From: Rhodanobacter sp. T12-5
Lineage (GTDB): Bacteria; Pseudomonadota; Gammaproteobacteria; Xanthomonadales; Rhodanobacteraceae
DNA: 64,000 nucleotides
Assembly: GCF_008329435.1 (NCBI RefSeq)
Contig: NZ_NPKN01000002.1
Coordinates: 372,001-436,000, forward strand
Direction: 5' to 3'
Shown here one piece after another: positions 16,039 through 24,624 of the stretch; position 1 is the first letter of the stretch; every line of letters begins with the position of its first letter. The position numbers and the translations under genes were made by a program. The notes beneath the pieces are model-generated. The model worked only from the letters and a program-made list of their open reading frames with translations. It did not search any database and had not been told where the DNA came from.

Positions 16039-16988
16039 GCGGCGCCCCCGATGAAGCCGTCCGCACCGTCGCCGGACGTGGTGATCTGGCGGAACACCTC
16101 GTCCAATCGGCCACGCTCGAGCTGGATCTCCGAAACTTCCAGGCCCTGCTCGCGCAGCAACCTCTCGACCGGATCGAGGATGCGTTCGCCGGGCTTGGGG
16201 AACACGGTGATGCGGCCATCCAGCGGATCGATCTCGATCGAAGCCACCTGCGGCAACCGCCCCAGCATCTCCTGCGACATGCCGCTGCCGGGCGCGCTGA
16301 ACGACACCGCGCCGTGATAGCGCGAGCGCGCCTCCAGCTCGGCCGGCGTGGCGTCGGCCAACAGCTTGCCGCGCGCGATGATCACCACCCGGTTGCACAG
16401 CGCGTGCACCTCTTCCAGCAGATGGGTGGAGATGAGGATCGTGCGCTCGCGCGCCATCACGTCGATCAGCTGGCGCACCGCGTGCTTCTGATTCGGATCG
16501 AGGCCGTCGGTGGGCTCGTCCAGCATCAGCACCGGCGGATCGTGCAGGATCGCCTGGGCCAGGCCGACGCGCCGGCGCAAGCCCTTCGACAGCGTGTCGA
16601 TGCACAGTCCCAGCACTTCCTCCAGTTGCAATTGCTGCGCCACCGCCTCGAAGCGCCGATAGCCGGCTTCGGCCTTGAGGCCACGCATGCGCACGATGAA
16701 CTGCAGGAATTCGCGCACCGTCATCTCGCCATAGCTCGGCGCGCCTTCGGGCAGGTAGCCGAGCGCGCGCTTCGCCTTCAGCGGTTCCCGGCTGACGTCG
16801 TGGCCGCACACTCGCGCGGTGCCGGAAGTGGGCACCAGGAACCCCGCGATCATGCGCATCGCGGTGGACTTGCCGGCGCCATTGGGACCCAGCAGGCCGA
16901 GCACCTGGCCGGGCTCGACGCGGATGCTGAGCGCATCCACTGCCGTCAGGTTGCCATAGCATCGGGTGAGCTGGTCGGTTTCGATCAT
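16035..16988 (-). CDS. gldA: ABC transporter ATP-binding protein, GldA-like
   Basis: A 317-residue ATPase. Walker A GPNGAGKST (about residues 37-45), an ABC-signature-equivalent LSKGLRRRVGLAQA, Walker B VLMLDEPTDGLD, and the His switch ISTHLLEEV are all present. A C-terminal domain (about residues 220-317) is typical of ABC-2 exporters. ATG 16988 (MIETDQLTRCYGN) matches the family start; no strong ribosome site. First gene of a three-gene operon with the GldF- and GldG-like partners. Confidence 0.92.
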   Translation of the reverse strand: MIETDQLTRCYGNLTAVDALSIRVEPGQVLGLLGPNGAGKSTAMRMIAGFLVPTSGTARVCGHDVSREPLKAKRALGYLPEGAPSYGEMTVREFLQFIVRMRGLKAEAGYRRFEAVAQQLQLEEVLGLCIDTLSKGLRRRVGLAQAILHDPPVLMLDEPTDGLDPNQKHAVRQLIDVMARERTILISTHLLEEVHALCNRVVIIARGKLLADATPAELEARSRYHGAVSFSAPGSGMSQEMLGRLPQVASIEIDPLDGRITVFPKPGERILDPVERLLREQGLEVSEIQLERGRLDEVFRQITTSGDGADGFIGGAA

Positions 16989-17159
16989 GTCCGGAAAAGG
17001 TTGGAGCGGGGTGCGCGGTCGGTGGCCGAAGGGCGGTTCGTCGCGTCGGTGACTCCTCGCAATGTACCGCAAGATCCTCGAACGGTTCGTCCTGTCGATG
17101 CTCCCGGCAAGGCGACGCCCGCTCCTCGGGACGGAGGCGGGCGAGCCTTCCCTCGGTTC

Positions 17160-17194
17160 CCAAACAAAAGGCCCTTCCTCACCGGAAGGGCCTT
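17160..17194 (-). terminator. intrinsic terminator of the SRPBCC gene
   Basis: Perfect 11-base stem AAGGCCCTTCC / GGAAGGGCCTT with a 5-base loop. On the minus strand it is followed by TTTTGTTT, a good U-tract. It starts 37 bases beyond the stop at 17231, so it ends the SRPBCC-protein transcript. Part of the stem can also form on the plus strand but without a proper T-run. Confidence 0.85.
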
Positions 17195-17230
17195 CGGTTT
17201 CACGATCGGCGCTGAACCGGGTTCGCGAAC

Positions 17231-18634
17231 TTACTGGTTGGCGCTGGCCGCTTCGGCCGGAGCCGCACTGCTATTGGCCGGCGCAGCACTGCTATTGGCC
17301 GGCGCAGGAGCCGAACCGGTGGCCGCCGGAGCAGCCTCGGGGGCTTCCTCCAGGGACGGCGGCTGCATGCCGGCAGCCTGCTCGGGCGTCTGCGCCGGAG
17401 CGTCCGTGATCGGCAGGTAGATGTCGTACTGGCTGTAGGTGTTGATGTTGTCGCCGACCTTGGTCTGAATGTCGTACGAACGATTGACCACGTCATCGAA
17501 CTTGTAGCCGTGGGTTTGCGCATAGGCCTTGAGCATGTCGCGGGTCTGCGGCACGCCGGCGAAAGTGCCGTTCCACACGCCCTTCAGGGCGGCGCCGCCA
17601 AATGCCAGGGTAGCCCGCACGTTGCCGTCGACCACCAGCCGACCGTACCGGTCGCGGCTGCCTACGGCTACGGTCTCGGCCGCCTGGGCCGTGCTGCCGG
17701 CTTCAGCCGGTGCCGCAGTGGTGGCAGCAGCGGCGGCAGTCGCCGCATCCAGCGAGAGCGGCGTCGGTGCAGTCAGCTGTTCGCTCTGACCATTGACCGT
17801 GAGTGTGCTCGAATCGATGGGCAACGCCACGTCGAAGGTATAGGTCTGGTCGCCATAGTTGGTGGTGAACAGGATCCGCGGCCCGGTCACGTTCACGCCC
17901 AGCTTCTTGGCGGCGGCCTGAATCTCGGCAATCGCCTTGTTGACGGCCTCGTCCAGCCCGTCCAGCCCTTCCTTGCGTTCGATCGAGGTCGACACCAGCA
18001 GGACCGGCGTCGGCTGGGTCTGCTCGATGTACGGGATCAACTGGCTGTAGTCGATGTTCGGCACGGCAGCCAGCACGTTTTGCAGGTTGTTCAGGCTGAA
18101 CTGGATGAACGCGTCGGGATCGCCATGGATGTACAGGTTGGCGAAACGGTTCACCAGATTCCAGCCATAAGCCACGTCGTACGACCAGGTCACCTCGGTC
18201 AACTGTCCACGGCTGCCCTGGCGCTTCAGGTCCAGCGTGAAATGCTTGTCCTGGCCGCGCCAGCTGTTGTCCAGATTCCAGACGACGCTGGCGCTCTTGG
18301 TGTTGTCATCGATCTTGCTGAAATCGGGGGTTGCGCTGGCGATGGTCAGCGAGCCGTTGCCGACCCGCGGCGCGGTGCTGGTCCAGCTGACCTCGGCGCC
18401 CGGGCCGTAGGAGCTGCCGGAAAAATTGAACTTCACGTTGCTGTCATACGAGCGCAGCACCGAGTAGTCCGGCAGGCGACGGAAATTGTCGACTACGTCA
18501 TAGACCTGGCGCATGTCCTTGCCAATGACCAGCGAACGTTCCACATGGCCGCTGCCTGGCATGACCACAGCCGCCACGACACCAATCACCGCGACGATGA
18601 TCAGGGCAACAAGAAATTCAAGGACACGCATCAT
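17231..18634 (-). CDS. SRPBCC/polyketide-cyclase-like membrane-anchored protein
   Basis: A 467-residue protein with one N-terminal transmembrane helix (MMRVLEFLVALIIVAVIGVV). The first part is a START/SRPBCC-like domain (residues about 30-190: ERSLVIGKDMRQVYDVVDNF). The second part resembles the GyrI/AraC-effector-binding fold with a GFKFDDV-like KFDDVVNRSYDIQTKVGDNI segment. An Ala-rich linker (about residues 295-325) separates them, and the tail is Pro/Ala/Ser-rich with a perfect repeat. It probably binds a lipid-like ligand in the periplasm; that is inference. It stands alone and has its own terminator. Confidence 0.75.
   Translation of the reverse strand: MMRVLEFLVALIIVAVIGVVAAVVMPGSGHVERSLVIGKDMRQVYDVVDNFRRLPDYSVLRSYDSNVKFNFSGSSYGPGAEVSWTSTAPRVGNGSLTIASATPDFSKIDDNTKSASVVWNLDNSWRGQDKHFTLDLKRQGSRGQLTEVTWSYDVAYGWNLVNRFANLYIHGDPDAFIQFSLNNLQNVLAAVPNIDYSQLIPYIEQTQPTPVLLVSTSIERKEGLDGLDEAVNKAIAEIQAAAKKLGVNVTGPRILFTTNYGDQTYTFDVALPIDSSTLTVNGQSEQLTAPTPLSLDAATAAAAATTAAPAEAGSTAQAAETVAVGSRDRYGRLVVDGNVRATLAFGGAALKGVWNGTFAGVPQTRDMLKAYAQTHGYKFDDVVNRSYDIQTKVGDNINTYSQYDIYLPITDAPAQTPEQAAGMQPPSLEEAPEAAPAATGSAPAPANSSAAPANSSAAPAEAASANQ
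17265..17306. repeat. tandem 2 x 21 bp repeat inside the SRPBCC gene tail
   Basis: Two perfect adjacent copies of a 21-base unit (GCACTGCTATTGGCCGGCGC plus one base), in frame, each coding seven residues of the PANSSAA type. The unit length keeps the frame, so copy number can vary without harm to the protein. This marks a flexible, low-complexity C-terminus. Confidence 0.85.
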
Positions 18635-18924
18635 TCCAGAGTTCTCCGAGCGTCTCTACGCCATACCTAAGGATGTCGCCCCGGCCGCCGTGCGGGCCTG
18701 CCTCAGGGGCTGATCCGAGGGTCATGGCAGGGGGTCGGCAAACGCCGAAGCTACGGATGTTACTTGCTCACGCGCTGGAACGCTATCCACTGATGCCGAT
18801 GCTTCTGGAAGGCCAAAAAGGGCGCGCTGCGGCTGATTGCGCGACCTGCGGCCGCCCGCGAAAATTCGTTGCGGCGCGGCAGGCGGCGGCACGCCTTAGG
18901 GCAGCCCGAGCGGGCCTGACGGAT

Positions 18925-19566
18925 TCAGACGATGCCCATTTCCAGCGCTTTCAGCACGGCACGCGTGCGGTCGCGCACGCCGAGCTTGGACAGGATGTTG
19001 GAAACGTGGTTTTTCACCGTGCCTTCGGCGACTTTCAGCGAATTGGCGATTTCCTTGTTGCTGTAGCCGCCGGACAGCAACCGCAGTATCTCGGTTTCAC
19101 GCTCGGTCAGCGGATCGGGCTGCTCCAGGCTGGTGAAATGGTTCTGCATCCGCGCCACCCCGGCCATCAGGCGCTGGGTGACCATCGGCGCCACCAGCGA
19201 ACCGCCGCCGGCGACCGTACGCACGGCCTCGACCAGTTGCTCCAGCGACACGTCCTTCAACAGGTAGCCGCGCGCGCCGGCCTTGAGGCCTTGCAGCACC
19301 AACTGGTCGTCGTCGAAGGTGGTCAGGATGATGGTCGGCGGCAGCTCGTTGCGGGCGGACAGGGCCTGCAGCACTTCCAGGCCGCTCATGTTCGGCATGC
19401 GCAGGTCCAGCAGCACCACGTCGGGCTTGATCCGCGGGATGTCCAGCACGGCTTGGGCGCCGTCGGCGCACTCCGCCACCACGCGGATATCCTCGGCCAG
19501 GTCCAGCAGCGAGCGAACGCCCTGGCGCACCAGATTCTGGTCGTCGACGAGACAAACGGAGATCAT
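18925..19566 (-). CDS. NarL/FixJ-type response regulator
   Basis: A 213-residue regulator. The receiver domain has the phospho-acceptor Asp in VVLLDLRMPNMSG (about residue 53), the switch Thr in IILTTFDDD, and the Lys in YLLKDVS. The C-terminal LuxR-type HTH is LTERETEILRLLSGGYSNKE followed by VKNHVSNILSKLGVRDRTRA. ATG 19566 (MISVCLVDDQ) is the natural start. It follows the histidine kinase gene at 19675 in the same direction, 108 bases on, so the two are a cognate pair, most like DesR/LiaR systems. Targets unknown. Confidence 0.93.
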   Translation of the reverse strand: MISVCLVDDQNLVRQGVRSLLDLAEDIRVVAECADGAQAVLDIPRIKPDVVLLDLRMPNMSGLEVLQALSARNELPPTIILTTFDDDQLVLQGLKAGARGYLLKDVSLEQLVEAVRTVAGGGSLVAPMVTQRLMAGVARMQNHFTSLEQPDPLTERETEILRLLSGGYSNKEIANSLKVAEGTVKNHVSNILSKLGVRDRTRAVLKALEMGIV

Positions 19567-19674
19567 CGCGTATCCTCGGGCATACATGCATTTGAAGAAG
19601 TGATGCTGGCAGTTGGCCGATCGCGCCACTGCCAACGCCAACGCATTTTTACACGCCAGCGCGAACCACCAAGA

Positions 19675-20898
19675 TTACGACACATTCAGCGCCGGTGGCT
19701 CAAACCGGGTCGGCGCATGCGCCAGCGCCGTGTGCTCGCCCAGCGGCAGCCGGACCGTCAGCGCAAAGCCCTGGCTCAGCCCGGTATCCAGCGTCACGCT
19801 TCCGCCGAATTCGGCCAGGCGCTCGCGCATGCCGGACAAACCATTGCCCGGCTCGACCTTCTCGGCGCCGCGACCGTCGTCGCGCGCGTGCAGGCCGAGC
19901 AGGCTTTCGCCGGCATAGGCGAAATTGAGCCACAGGTTGCGGGCGCCGGCATGCTTGGCGGTATTGGTGATGATCTCCTGCGCGCACCGCAACAGCACCT
20001 GGGCGCGGCGCGGATCCTCCACGCTGAAACGCGGCGGCATGACCACATGCACACTCAGGCCGGGCACGCCCTCGGTGAGGCTGCGCAGCGCCTGTGTCAG
20101 GTCGATCGCATCGTCCTGGCGCAACTCGCTGACCACCTCGCGCACGTCCGCCAGCAGCAACTTTGCCGTGCTCTGGGCCTTGTGCACGTGCGCTCCGGCC
20201 GCCTCGTTGGTGAGATGACTGGCCACTTCCAGGTTCAGGCTCAACGCCGTCAGGTGATGGCCGATCAGGTCGTGCAGGTCGCGCGCGATGCGCATGCGTT
20301 CGGCGATCCGGCTGGATTCGGCCAACAGCGCACGGGTGGCGCGCAGTTCGGAGTTGAGCCGGCGCTGCGCCTCGCGCTGTTCGGCCTGCTGGCTGGCCAC
20401 CGTCGAGGTGATGAACACCAGCACCGAGATGCCGAGGTAGATGCTGGCCTGGATGAAACCCACCGCAATGCTGTGGTCGTATTCGGGCCAGCCGGCGAAA
20501 ACCACGACCAGGCTCAGGTGCTGCAGCACCAGCCAGAATGTCGCCAGCCAGAACGGCAGCAGCCATGGCAGCACCAGCGAGGCGACCACCATCAGCATCG
20601 CCGACAGGCCGCTGTGGCTGTACCAGCCCACCGCCACTGCCGCTCCCGTCATCAGGGTCAGTCCCAGCAGCTTCAGCACCGGATGCCGACGCGAACCGAG
20701 GTTGCTGGTCAACAACCAGTACATCAGGCCGAAGATCAGGTAGCACAGCGTCCACAGCAGAAGCGAAAAATTCGGCCGATGCAGCTGATCCAGGCGTTCG
20801 GTAGCCCAATTGGTGACCAGCGGCGTGCCGGCCGACAAATAGGTGAAGAACCCCGCATAGCGGAGCAGACGGATATGGTTGAAGAATGGCCAGCGCAT
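19675..20898 (-). CDS. DesK/LiaS-type sensor histidine kinase
   Basis: A 407-residue kinase. The N-terminal half carries about five or six transmembrane helices (LLLWTLCYLIFGLMYWLLTS through the ILVF-rich segment). A short coiled coil (QQAEQREAQRRLNSELRATR) leads to the HisKA_3 box RIARDLHDLIGHHLTALSLN, with the phospho-His in DLHD. The HATPase part has ITNTAKHAGA and GNGLSGMRERLAEFGG. Topology (multi-helix, no big periplasmic loop) suits sensing of the membrane itself, as in DesK; this is inference. ATG 20898 gives MRWPFFNHIR. Confidence 0.9.
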   Translation of the reverse strand: MRWPFFNHIRLLRYAGFFTYLSAGTPLVTNWATERLDQLHRPNFSLLLWTLCYLIFGLMYWLLTSNLGSRRHPVLKLLGLTLMTGAAVAVGWYSHSGLSAMLMVVASLVLPWLLPFWLATFWLVLQHLSLVVVFAGWPEYDHSIAVGFIQASIYLGISVLVFITSTVASQQAEQREAQRRLNSELRATRALLAESSRIAERMRIARDLHDLIGHHLTALSLNLEVASHLTNEAAGAHVHKAQSTAKLLLADVREVVSELRQDDAIDLTQALRSLTEGVPGLSVHVVMPPRFSVEDPRRAQVLLRCAQEIITNTAKHAGARNLWLNFAYAGESLLGLHARDDGRGAEKVEPGNGLSGMRERLAEFGGSVTLDTGLSQGFALTVRLPLGEHTALAHAPTRFEPPALNVS

Positions 20899-21121
20899 GT
20901 CCGCATCATTCGCTGCGCGGCGATTTCGCGCAATGCGCGAGAAGTCATGCCCGTATTCCTCCGCCCGGACGTCCCATCCATGCGTGGCGCCCACAGGCAA
21001 CGGAAACCGCACGCGCGGCGCAATGCCCGGATGTACCGGCCGCGGGCGCATGCCATAATGGGCCATTGTGCAAGGCCGCCCTGTGGGCCTTGTCCCTGTA
21101 CCCACCATTGCGGAGCAACGA

Positions 21122-21736
21122 ATGGCCCTTGCCATCCGCGACGTGCGCGAGCACGACCTGGATGCCGTACTGGCGCTCAACAACGCCGCCGGCCGCTCCA
21201 TCCTCGCCCTCGACGCCGCACAGTTGCGCTACTTTCACGAGCACGCCGAATATTTCCGCGTGGCCGAAATCGACGGTCACCTGGCCGGCTTCCTGATCGC
21301 GCTGCGCGAAGGCGGCGAATACGACAGCCCGAACTACCGCTGGTTTGCCGAGCACTACCCGCAGTTCGTCTACATCGATCGCATCGTGGTTGCGAACAAC
21401 TATCGTCGCCACGGACTGGGCCGCATCTTCTACTGCGACGTGCACAGCTACGCGGAGGTGCGCGTGCCGCTGCTCGCGTGCGAAGTGTTCCTGGAACCGC
21501 GCGACGACGTGGTGGTGCTGTTTCACGGCACCTACGGCTTCCAGGAAGTCGGCCAGCAACGCATGGGCGAAGACGGTCCGCAAGTGAGCCTGCTGGCCAG
21601 GGACTTGCCGAGTTACGGCTATGTCCGCGAAACCTGGCTCGACCACGGCGGCCTGCCGGACGTACCGTGGCTGGCCGAGCGCGAGCGCCCGCAACCGCCC
21701 GAATCACGCCGCCTTGCCGGAGAACGGCATTCATGA
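21122..21736 (+). CDS. GNAT family N-acetyltransferase
   Basis: A 204-residue GNAT-fold protein. The acetyl-CoA loop is DRIVVANNYRRHGLGRIFY (R-x-x-G-x-G type, about residues 97-115), and the C-terminal beta strands include VVVLFHGTYGFQEVGQQ. ATG 21122 has GGAG 8 bases upstream. The stop overlaps the minC start (ATGA at 21733-21736), tying its translation to the division-site operon. This gene order is typical of Xanthomonadales, so a link to division or the envelope is possible but unproven. Substrate unknown. Confidence 0.88.
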   Translation: MALAIRDVREHDLDAVLALNNAAGRSILALDAAQLRYFHEHAEYFRVAEIDGHLAGFLIALREGGEYDSPNYRWFAEHYPQFVYIDRIVVANNYRRHGLGRIFYCDVHSYAEVRVPLLACEVFLEPRDDVVVLFHGTYGFQEVGQQRMGEDGPQVSLLARDLPSYGYVRETWLDHGGLPDVPWLAERERPQPPESRRLAGERHS

Positions 21737-22500
21737 ATGCAAAAATCGATGAAACCGACGCCTGCGACCTGCGCTTCGGCCAGGTCGGCATTGCCTGCGT
21801 GCGCGTGCGCCGGGTCGACGCCGCCGCGCTGTGCGACGAACTCGAACGCCGCGTGCGTGCCGCCCCGCAGATGTTTGCCCGCGCCGCGGTGGTGCTGGAC
21901 CTGAGCCATCTGCTCGACCTGCCCGACGATGGCGCCGTCGACGCGCTGCTCGAAGCGGTGCGCAGCGCCGGCATGCTGCCGGTCGGCCTGGCCTACGGCA
22001 CCAGCGAGACCGAGGCACTGGCCAAACGCATGGGCCTGCCGTTGATCGCGAAATTCCGCGCCGCCTACGAACCGGCCAACAACAGCCCGGCCACCGAGCC
22101 CGCCGTGCGCGCCGAAGCGGCCGCACCGGTGCAACGCGAGCCGATCCTGTCCGCGCCGGCGCCCGGCAGCATCCAGGGCGCCCAGCACCAGACCGGCTCG
22201 GTGCGCTCGGGGCAGCAGGTCTACGCGCGCGAGCGCGACCTGATCGTCACCGGCGCGGTGGCCAACGGCGCCGAGGTGATCGCCGACGGCAACATCCACA
22301 TCTACGGTGGGCTGCGCGGCCGCGCCATGGCCGGCGCGCAGGGCGACGAGAAATCGCGCATCTTCGTCTCCGACTTCCGCGCCGAGCTGGTGGCGATTGC
22401 CGGCCACTATCGCGTCTTCGAACAAATTCCTGACGACCTCGAAGGCCAGTCCGTGCAATGCTGGCTGGAAGGCGAAAAGCTGTTGATCGCCAGGTTGTGA
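21733..22500 (+). CDS. minC: septum site-determining protein MinC
   Basis: A 255-residue MinC. The N-terminal FtsZ-inhibiting domain (residues about 8-110) is joined by a Pro/Ala-rich linker to the C-terminal beta-helix domain, starting near residue 155 and holding GSVRSGQQVYARERDLIVTG and ADGNIHIYGGLRGRAMAG, the MinD-binding face. Ends LLIARL. It starts inside the GNAT stop and precedes minD by 46 bases. It blocks FtsZ ring formation at the poles together with MinD. Confidence 0.96.
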   Translation: MNAKIDETDACDLRFGQVGIACVRVRRVDAAALCDELERRVRAAPQMFARAAVVLDLSHLLDLPDDGAVDALLEAVRSAGMLPVGLAYGTSETEALAKRMGLPLIAKFRAAYEPANNSPATEPAVRAEAAAPVQREPILSAPAPGSIQGAQHQTGSVRSGQQVYARERDLIVTGAVANGAEVIADGNIHIYGGLRGRAMAGAQGDEKSRIFVSDFRAELVAIAGHYRVFEQIPDDLEGQSVQCWLEGEKLLIARL

Positions 22501-22546
22501 TCCTCTACAAACCATAATTATTACAAAAACATGCGGAGATGGGCCC

Positions 22547-23362
22547 TTGACTGCTGAGATTATCGTTGTCACCTCCGGCAAAGGCGGCGTCGGCAAGACG
22601 ACGACCAGCGCCTCGCTCGCCACCGGCCTGGCCATGGCCGGCAAGAAAACCGCCGTGATCGACTTCGACGTCGGCCTGCGCAACCTCGACCTGATCATGG
22701 GCTGCGAGCGCCGCGTGGTGTACGACTTCGTCAACGTCGTGCACGGCGAAGCCACGCTGAAGCAGTCGCTGATCAAGGACAAGCGCCACGACAACCTGTA
22801 CGTACTGGCCGCCAGCCAGACCCGCGACAAGGACGCGCTGACCCAGGAAGGCGTCGAGAAGGTGCTCGAAGGCCTGTCCGAGGACGGCTTCGACTACGTC
22901 GTGTGCGACTCGCCGGCCGGCATCGAGAAAGGCGCGCATCTGGCGATGTACTTCGCCGACCACGCGGTCGTGGTGGTCAACCCGGAAGTCTCCTCGGTGC
23001 GCGATTCGGACCGCATCCTCGGCCTGCTCGCCAGCAAGACCCGGCGCGCCGAACGCGGCGAAGGCCCGGTCACCCAGCATCTGCTGCTGACCCGCTACAA
23101 CCCGGCCCGCGTGGCCATCGGCGAAATGCTCAGCGTCAAGGACGTCGAGGAAATCCTCGGCATCGAAGTGGTCGGCGTGATCCCCGAATCGGAGAACGTG
23201 CTGACCGCGTCCAACAACGGCATCCCGGTGATCGTCGATGCCGATTCACATGCCGGTCAGGCCTATAGCGACACGGTGGCCCGCATTCTCGGTGAAGAAC
23301 GCCCGCTGCGCTTCATCGACGTGCCCAGGAAGGGCTTTCTCCAGCGCGTGTTCGGAGGTTGA
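22547..23362 (+). CDS. minD: septum site-determining protein MinD
   Basis: A 271-residue membrane-associated ATPase. The deviant Walker A is SGKGGVGKTTTSAS (residues about 10-23), with CDSPAGIEKGA as switch II. The C-terminal amphipathic helix GFLQRVFGG fits the membrane-targeting tail. The start codon is TTG (22547), with GCGGAGA about 10 bases upstream; the family N-terminus MTAEIIVVTSGKGG fixes it. The 46-base gap after minC is notably AT-rich, so a separate promoter for minDE is possible. minE overlaps or abuts directly. Confidence 0.97.
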   Translation: MTAEIIVVTSGKGGVGKTTTSASLATGLAMAGKKTAVIDFDVGLRNLDLIMGCERRVVYDFVNVVHGEATLKQSLIKDKRHDNLYVLAASQTRDKDALTQEGVEKVLEGLSEDGFDYVVCDSPAGIEKGAHLAMYFADHAVVVVNPEVSSVRDSDRILGLLASKTRRAERGEGPVTQHLLLTRYNPARVAIGEMLSVKDVEEILGIEVVGVIPESENVLTASNNGIPVIVDADSHAGQAYSDTVARILGEERPLRFIDVPRKGFLQRVFGG

Positions 23363-23367
23363 TCACG

Positions 23368-23664
23368 ATGGGTATTCTTGATTTCCTGAAGCGCAAGCCG
23401 GAGGCCACCGCCACCGTGGCGCGCGAGCGACTGCGCATCATCGTGGCGCAGGAGCGCTCCACCCGCGGCGCGCCGGACTACCTGCCGATGATGCGCAACG
23501 AGTTGCTCGAAGTGATCAAGAAGTACATTCACGTCGACCTCGATGCGATCAACATCAATTTCGAGCGCGACAGCGGCCACGAGATCCTGGAGCTCTCGGT
23601 CACCTTGCCGGAAGGCAAGCAGACCGCAAGGAACGAATCCGGGAGCGAAGCCAAAACCGGTTGA
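23368..23664 (+). CDS. minE: cell division topological specificity factor MinE
   Basis: A 98-residue MinE. It begins MGILDFLKRKPEATATVARE, with the membrane/MinD-binding N-terminal helix and the contact helix RERLRIIVAQER, followed by the dimer domain (YLPMMRNELLEVIKKYIHVD, INFERDSGHEILELSVTLP). ATG 23368 has GGAGG 8 bases upstream; the frame reaches TTG 23359 but that start is poor. It drives MinCD oscillation. Last gene of GNAT-minC-minD-minE. Confidence 0.96.
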   Translation: MGILDFLKRKPEATATVARERLRIIVAQERSTRGAPDYLPMMRNELLEVIKKYIHVDLDAININFERDSGHEILELSVTLPEGKQTARNESGSEAKTG

Positions 23665-23698
23665 ATTTTCCTGCGACGGCACTGGCTGCCGGCTTGTC

Positions 23699-23725
23699 CG
23701 CCGGGCGACGAAACCTCGCCCGGCG
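23699..23725 (+). terminator. possible terminator hairpin after minE
   Basis: Ten-base perfect stem CGCCGGGCGA / TCGCCCGGCG with a 7-base loop, 35 bases after the minE stop. Only TCGTT follows, so the U-tract is poor. It may be an inefficient terminator or 3'-end stabiliser of the min transcript. Confidence 0.45.
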
Positions 23726-23764
23726 TCGTTACCGCCTCATCGGTTGCGTCCATCGCGCACGCAC

Positions 23765-24274
23765 ATGCATCCCGACACTCTCGCCCGTCACGAATCCGCC
23801 GATCCGGCCAGCAGCGTCATGCGCGTGGGCGAGATCGGCTTCGACCTGCCCGCGGCCCTGCTCGCCCGCTTCGGCCTGCAACTGCAGCGCGTTGCATCCG
23901 GTACGCCGATCCCCGGCAGCTTCTGGGGCGACGAAGAGGCCGGCATCATCGGCAGCACCGTATACGCACGCGACGACACGCCCGTGCATTCGCTCCTGCA
24001 TGAAGCCGGCCACCTGATCGTGTTGCCGGCGGACAGACGTCCGGACGTCCATACCGACGCCACCGACTCGATCGAGGAAGAAGACGCCACCTGCTATCTG
24101 CAGATCGTGCTGGCCGACCAGTTGCCTGGCGTGGGACGCGAACGGCTGATGGCCGACATGGATGCCTGGGGCTATTCGTTTCGACTGGGCTCGACCCGCG
24201 CATGGTTCGAACAGGACGCCGGCGAGGCCCGGAACTTCCTTGAGGCACGCGGCCTGCCCCACGCCACGCCCTGA
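23765..24274 (+). CDS. HExxH-containing hypothetical protein (metallopeptidase-like)
   Basis: A 169-residue soluble protein with LLHEAGHLIVLP near residue 80, a classic HExxH zincin motif. A downstream acidic stretch (DSIEEEDATCYLQIVLAD) could supply the third ligand, probably one of the Glu residues. No signal peptide or membrane helix. ATG 23765 (MHPDTLARHES) is preceded by no strong ribosome site; it may be read with the min transcript or from its own promoter. It resembles ImmA/IrrE-like or DUF-type small zinc proteins only in the motif. Function unknown. Confidence 0.75.
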   Translation: MHPDTLARHESADPASSVMRVGEIGFDLPAALLARFGLQLQRVASGTPIPGSFWGDEEAGIIGSTVYARDDTPVHSLLHEAGHLIVLPADRRPDVHTDATDSIEEEDATCYLQIVLADQLPGVGRERLMADMDAWGYSFRLGSTRAWFEQDAGEARNFLEARGLPHATP

Positions 24275-24298
24275 CGATTCCCGACTCCCGATTCCCGG

Positions 24299-24526
24299 CT
24301 ATTTGGCGTGCCAATCGCCATCCTCGCCCCTGCTGTACTTCTTTTTCACCGCCGACCAGGCCACCTTGTGAGCCACTTCCTCGCGTGATTCGTCGCCGCG
24401 CCGTTCGCCCTCGTCGCGATACTCGTCCCAGGCGCTGTTGAACGCCTCCATGTAGATTTCCTGCGCGTGCTTCGGCACATGGTCGCGCACGCTGTCAGGC
24501 AATTCGCTGATCGATTGGTACGGCAT
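24299..24526 (-). CDS. chaB: ChaB family protein
   Basis: A 75-residue acidic/basic mixed protein starting MPYQSISELPDSVRDHVPKH, the recognisable ChaB signature, then EIYMEAFNSAWDEYRD and HKVAWSAVKKKYSRG. ChaB was named as a regulator of the ChaA cation exchanger, but homologues occur without ChaA and the real role is uncertain. It is convergent with the HExxH gene; the 24-base gap holds a short GATTCCCG-type repeat. Confidence 0.9.
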   Translation of the reverse strand: MPYQSISELPDSVRDHVPKHAQEIYMEAFNSAWDEYRDEGERRGDESREEVAHKVAWSAVKKKYSRGEDGDWHAK

Positions 24527-24624
24527 GGCGGGACTCCGCAATGGACATGCGGGTCACGGTGTACCCCACGCGATCAAGCCACCGTCAATGACATGTTGCC
24601 GCAACCGGAAACGTCACCGGCCAT

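Noticed and set aside
13262..16219. Minus-strand open frame of about 985 codons across the GldG/GldF genes
   Set aside because: It is a shifted frame of those genes, with Arg/Ala/Pro-rich noise and no domain.
14971..16317. 448-codon Gln/His/Arg-rich plus-strand frame
   Set aside because: Antisense to the ABC operon; composition is typical of a high-GC shadow frame.
18673..21121. Long plus-strand open frame (over 1200 codons) running into minC
   Set aside because: Only its last part is the real minC. The rest is antisense to the response regulator and histidine kinase.
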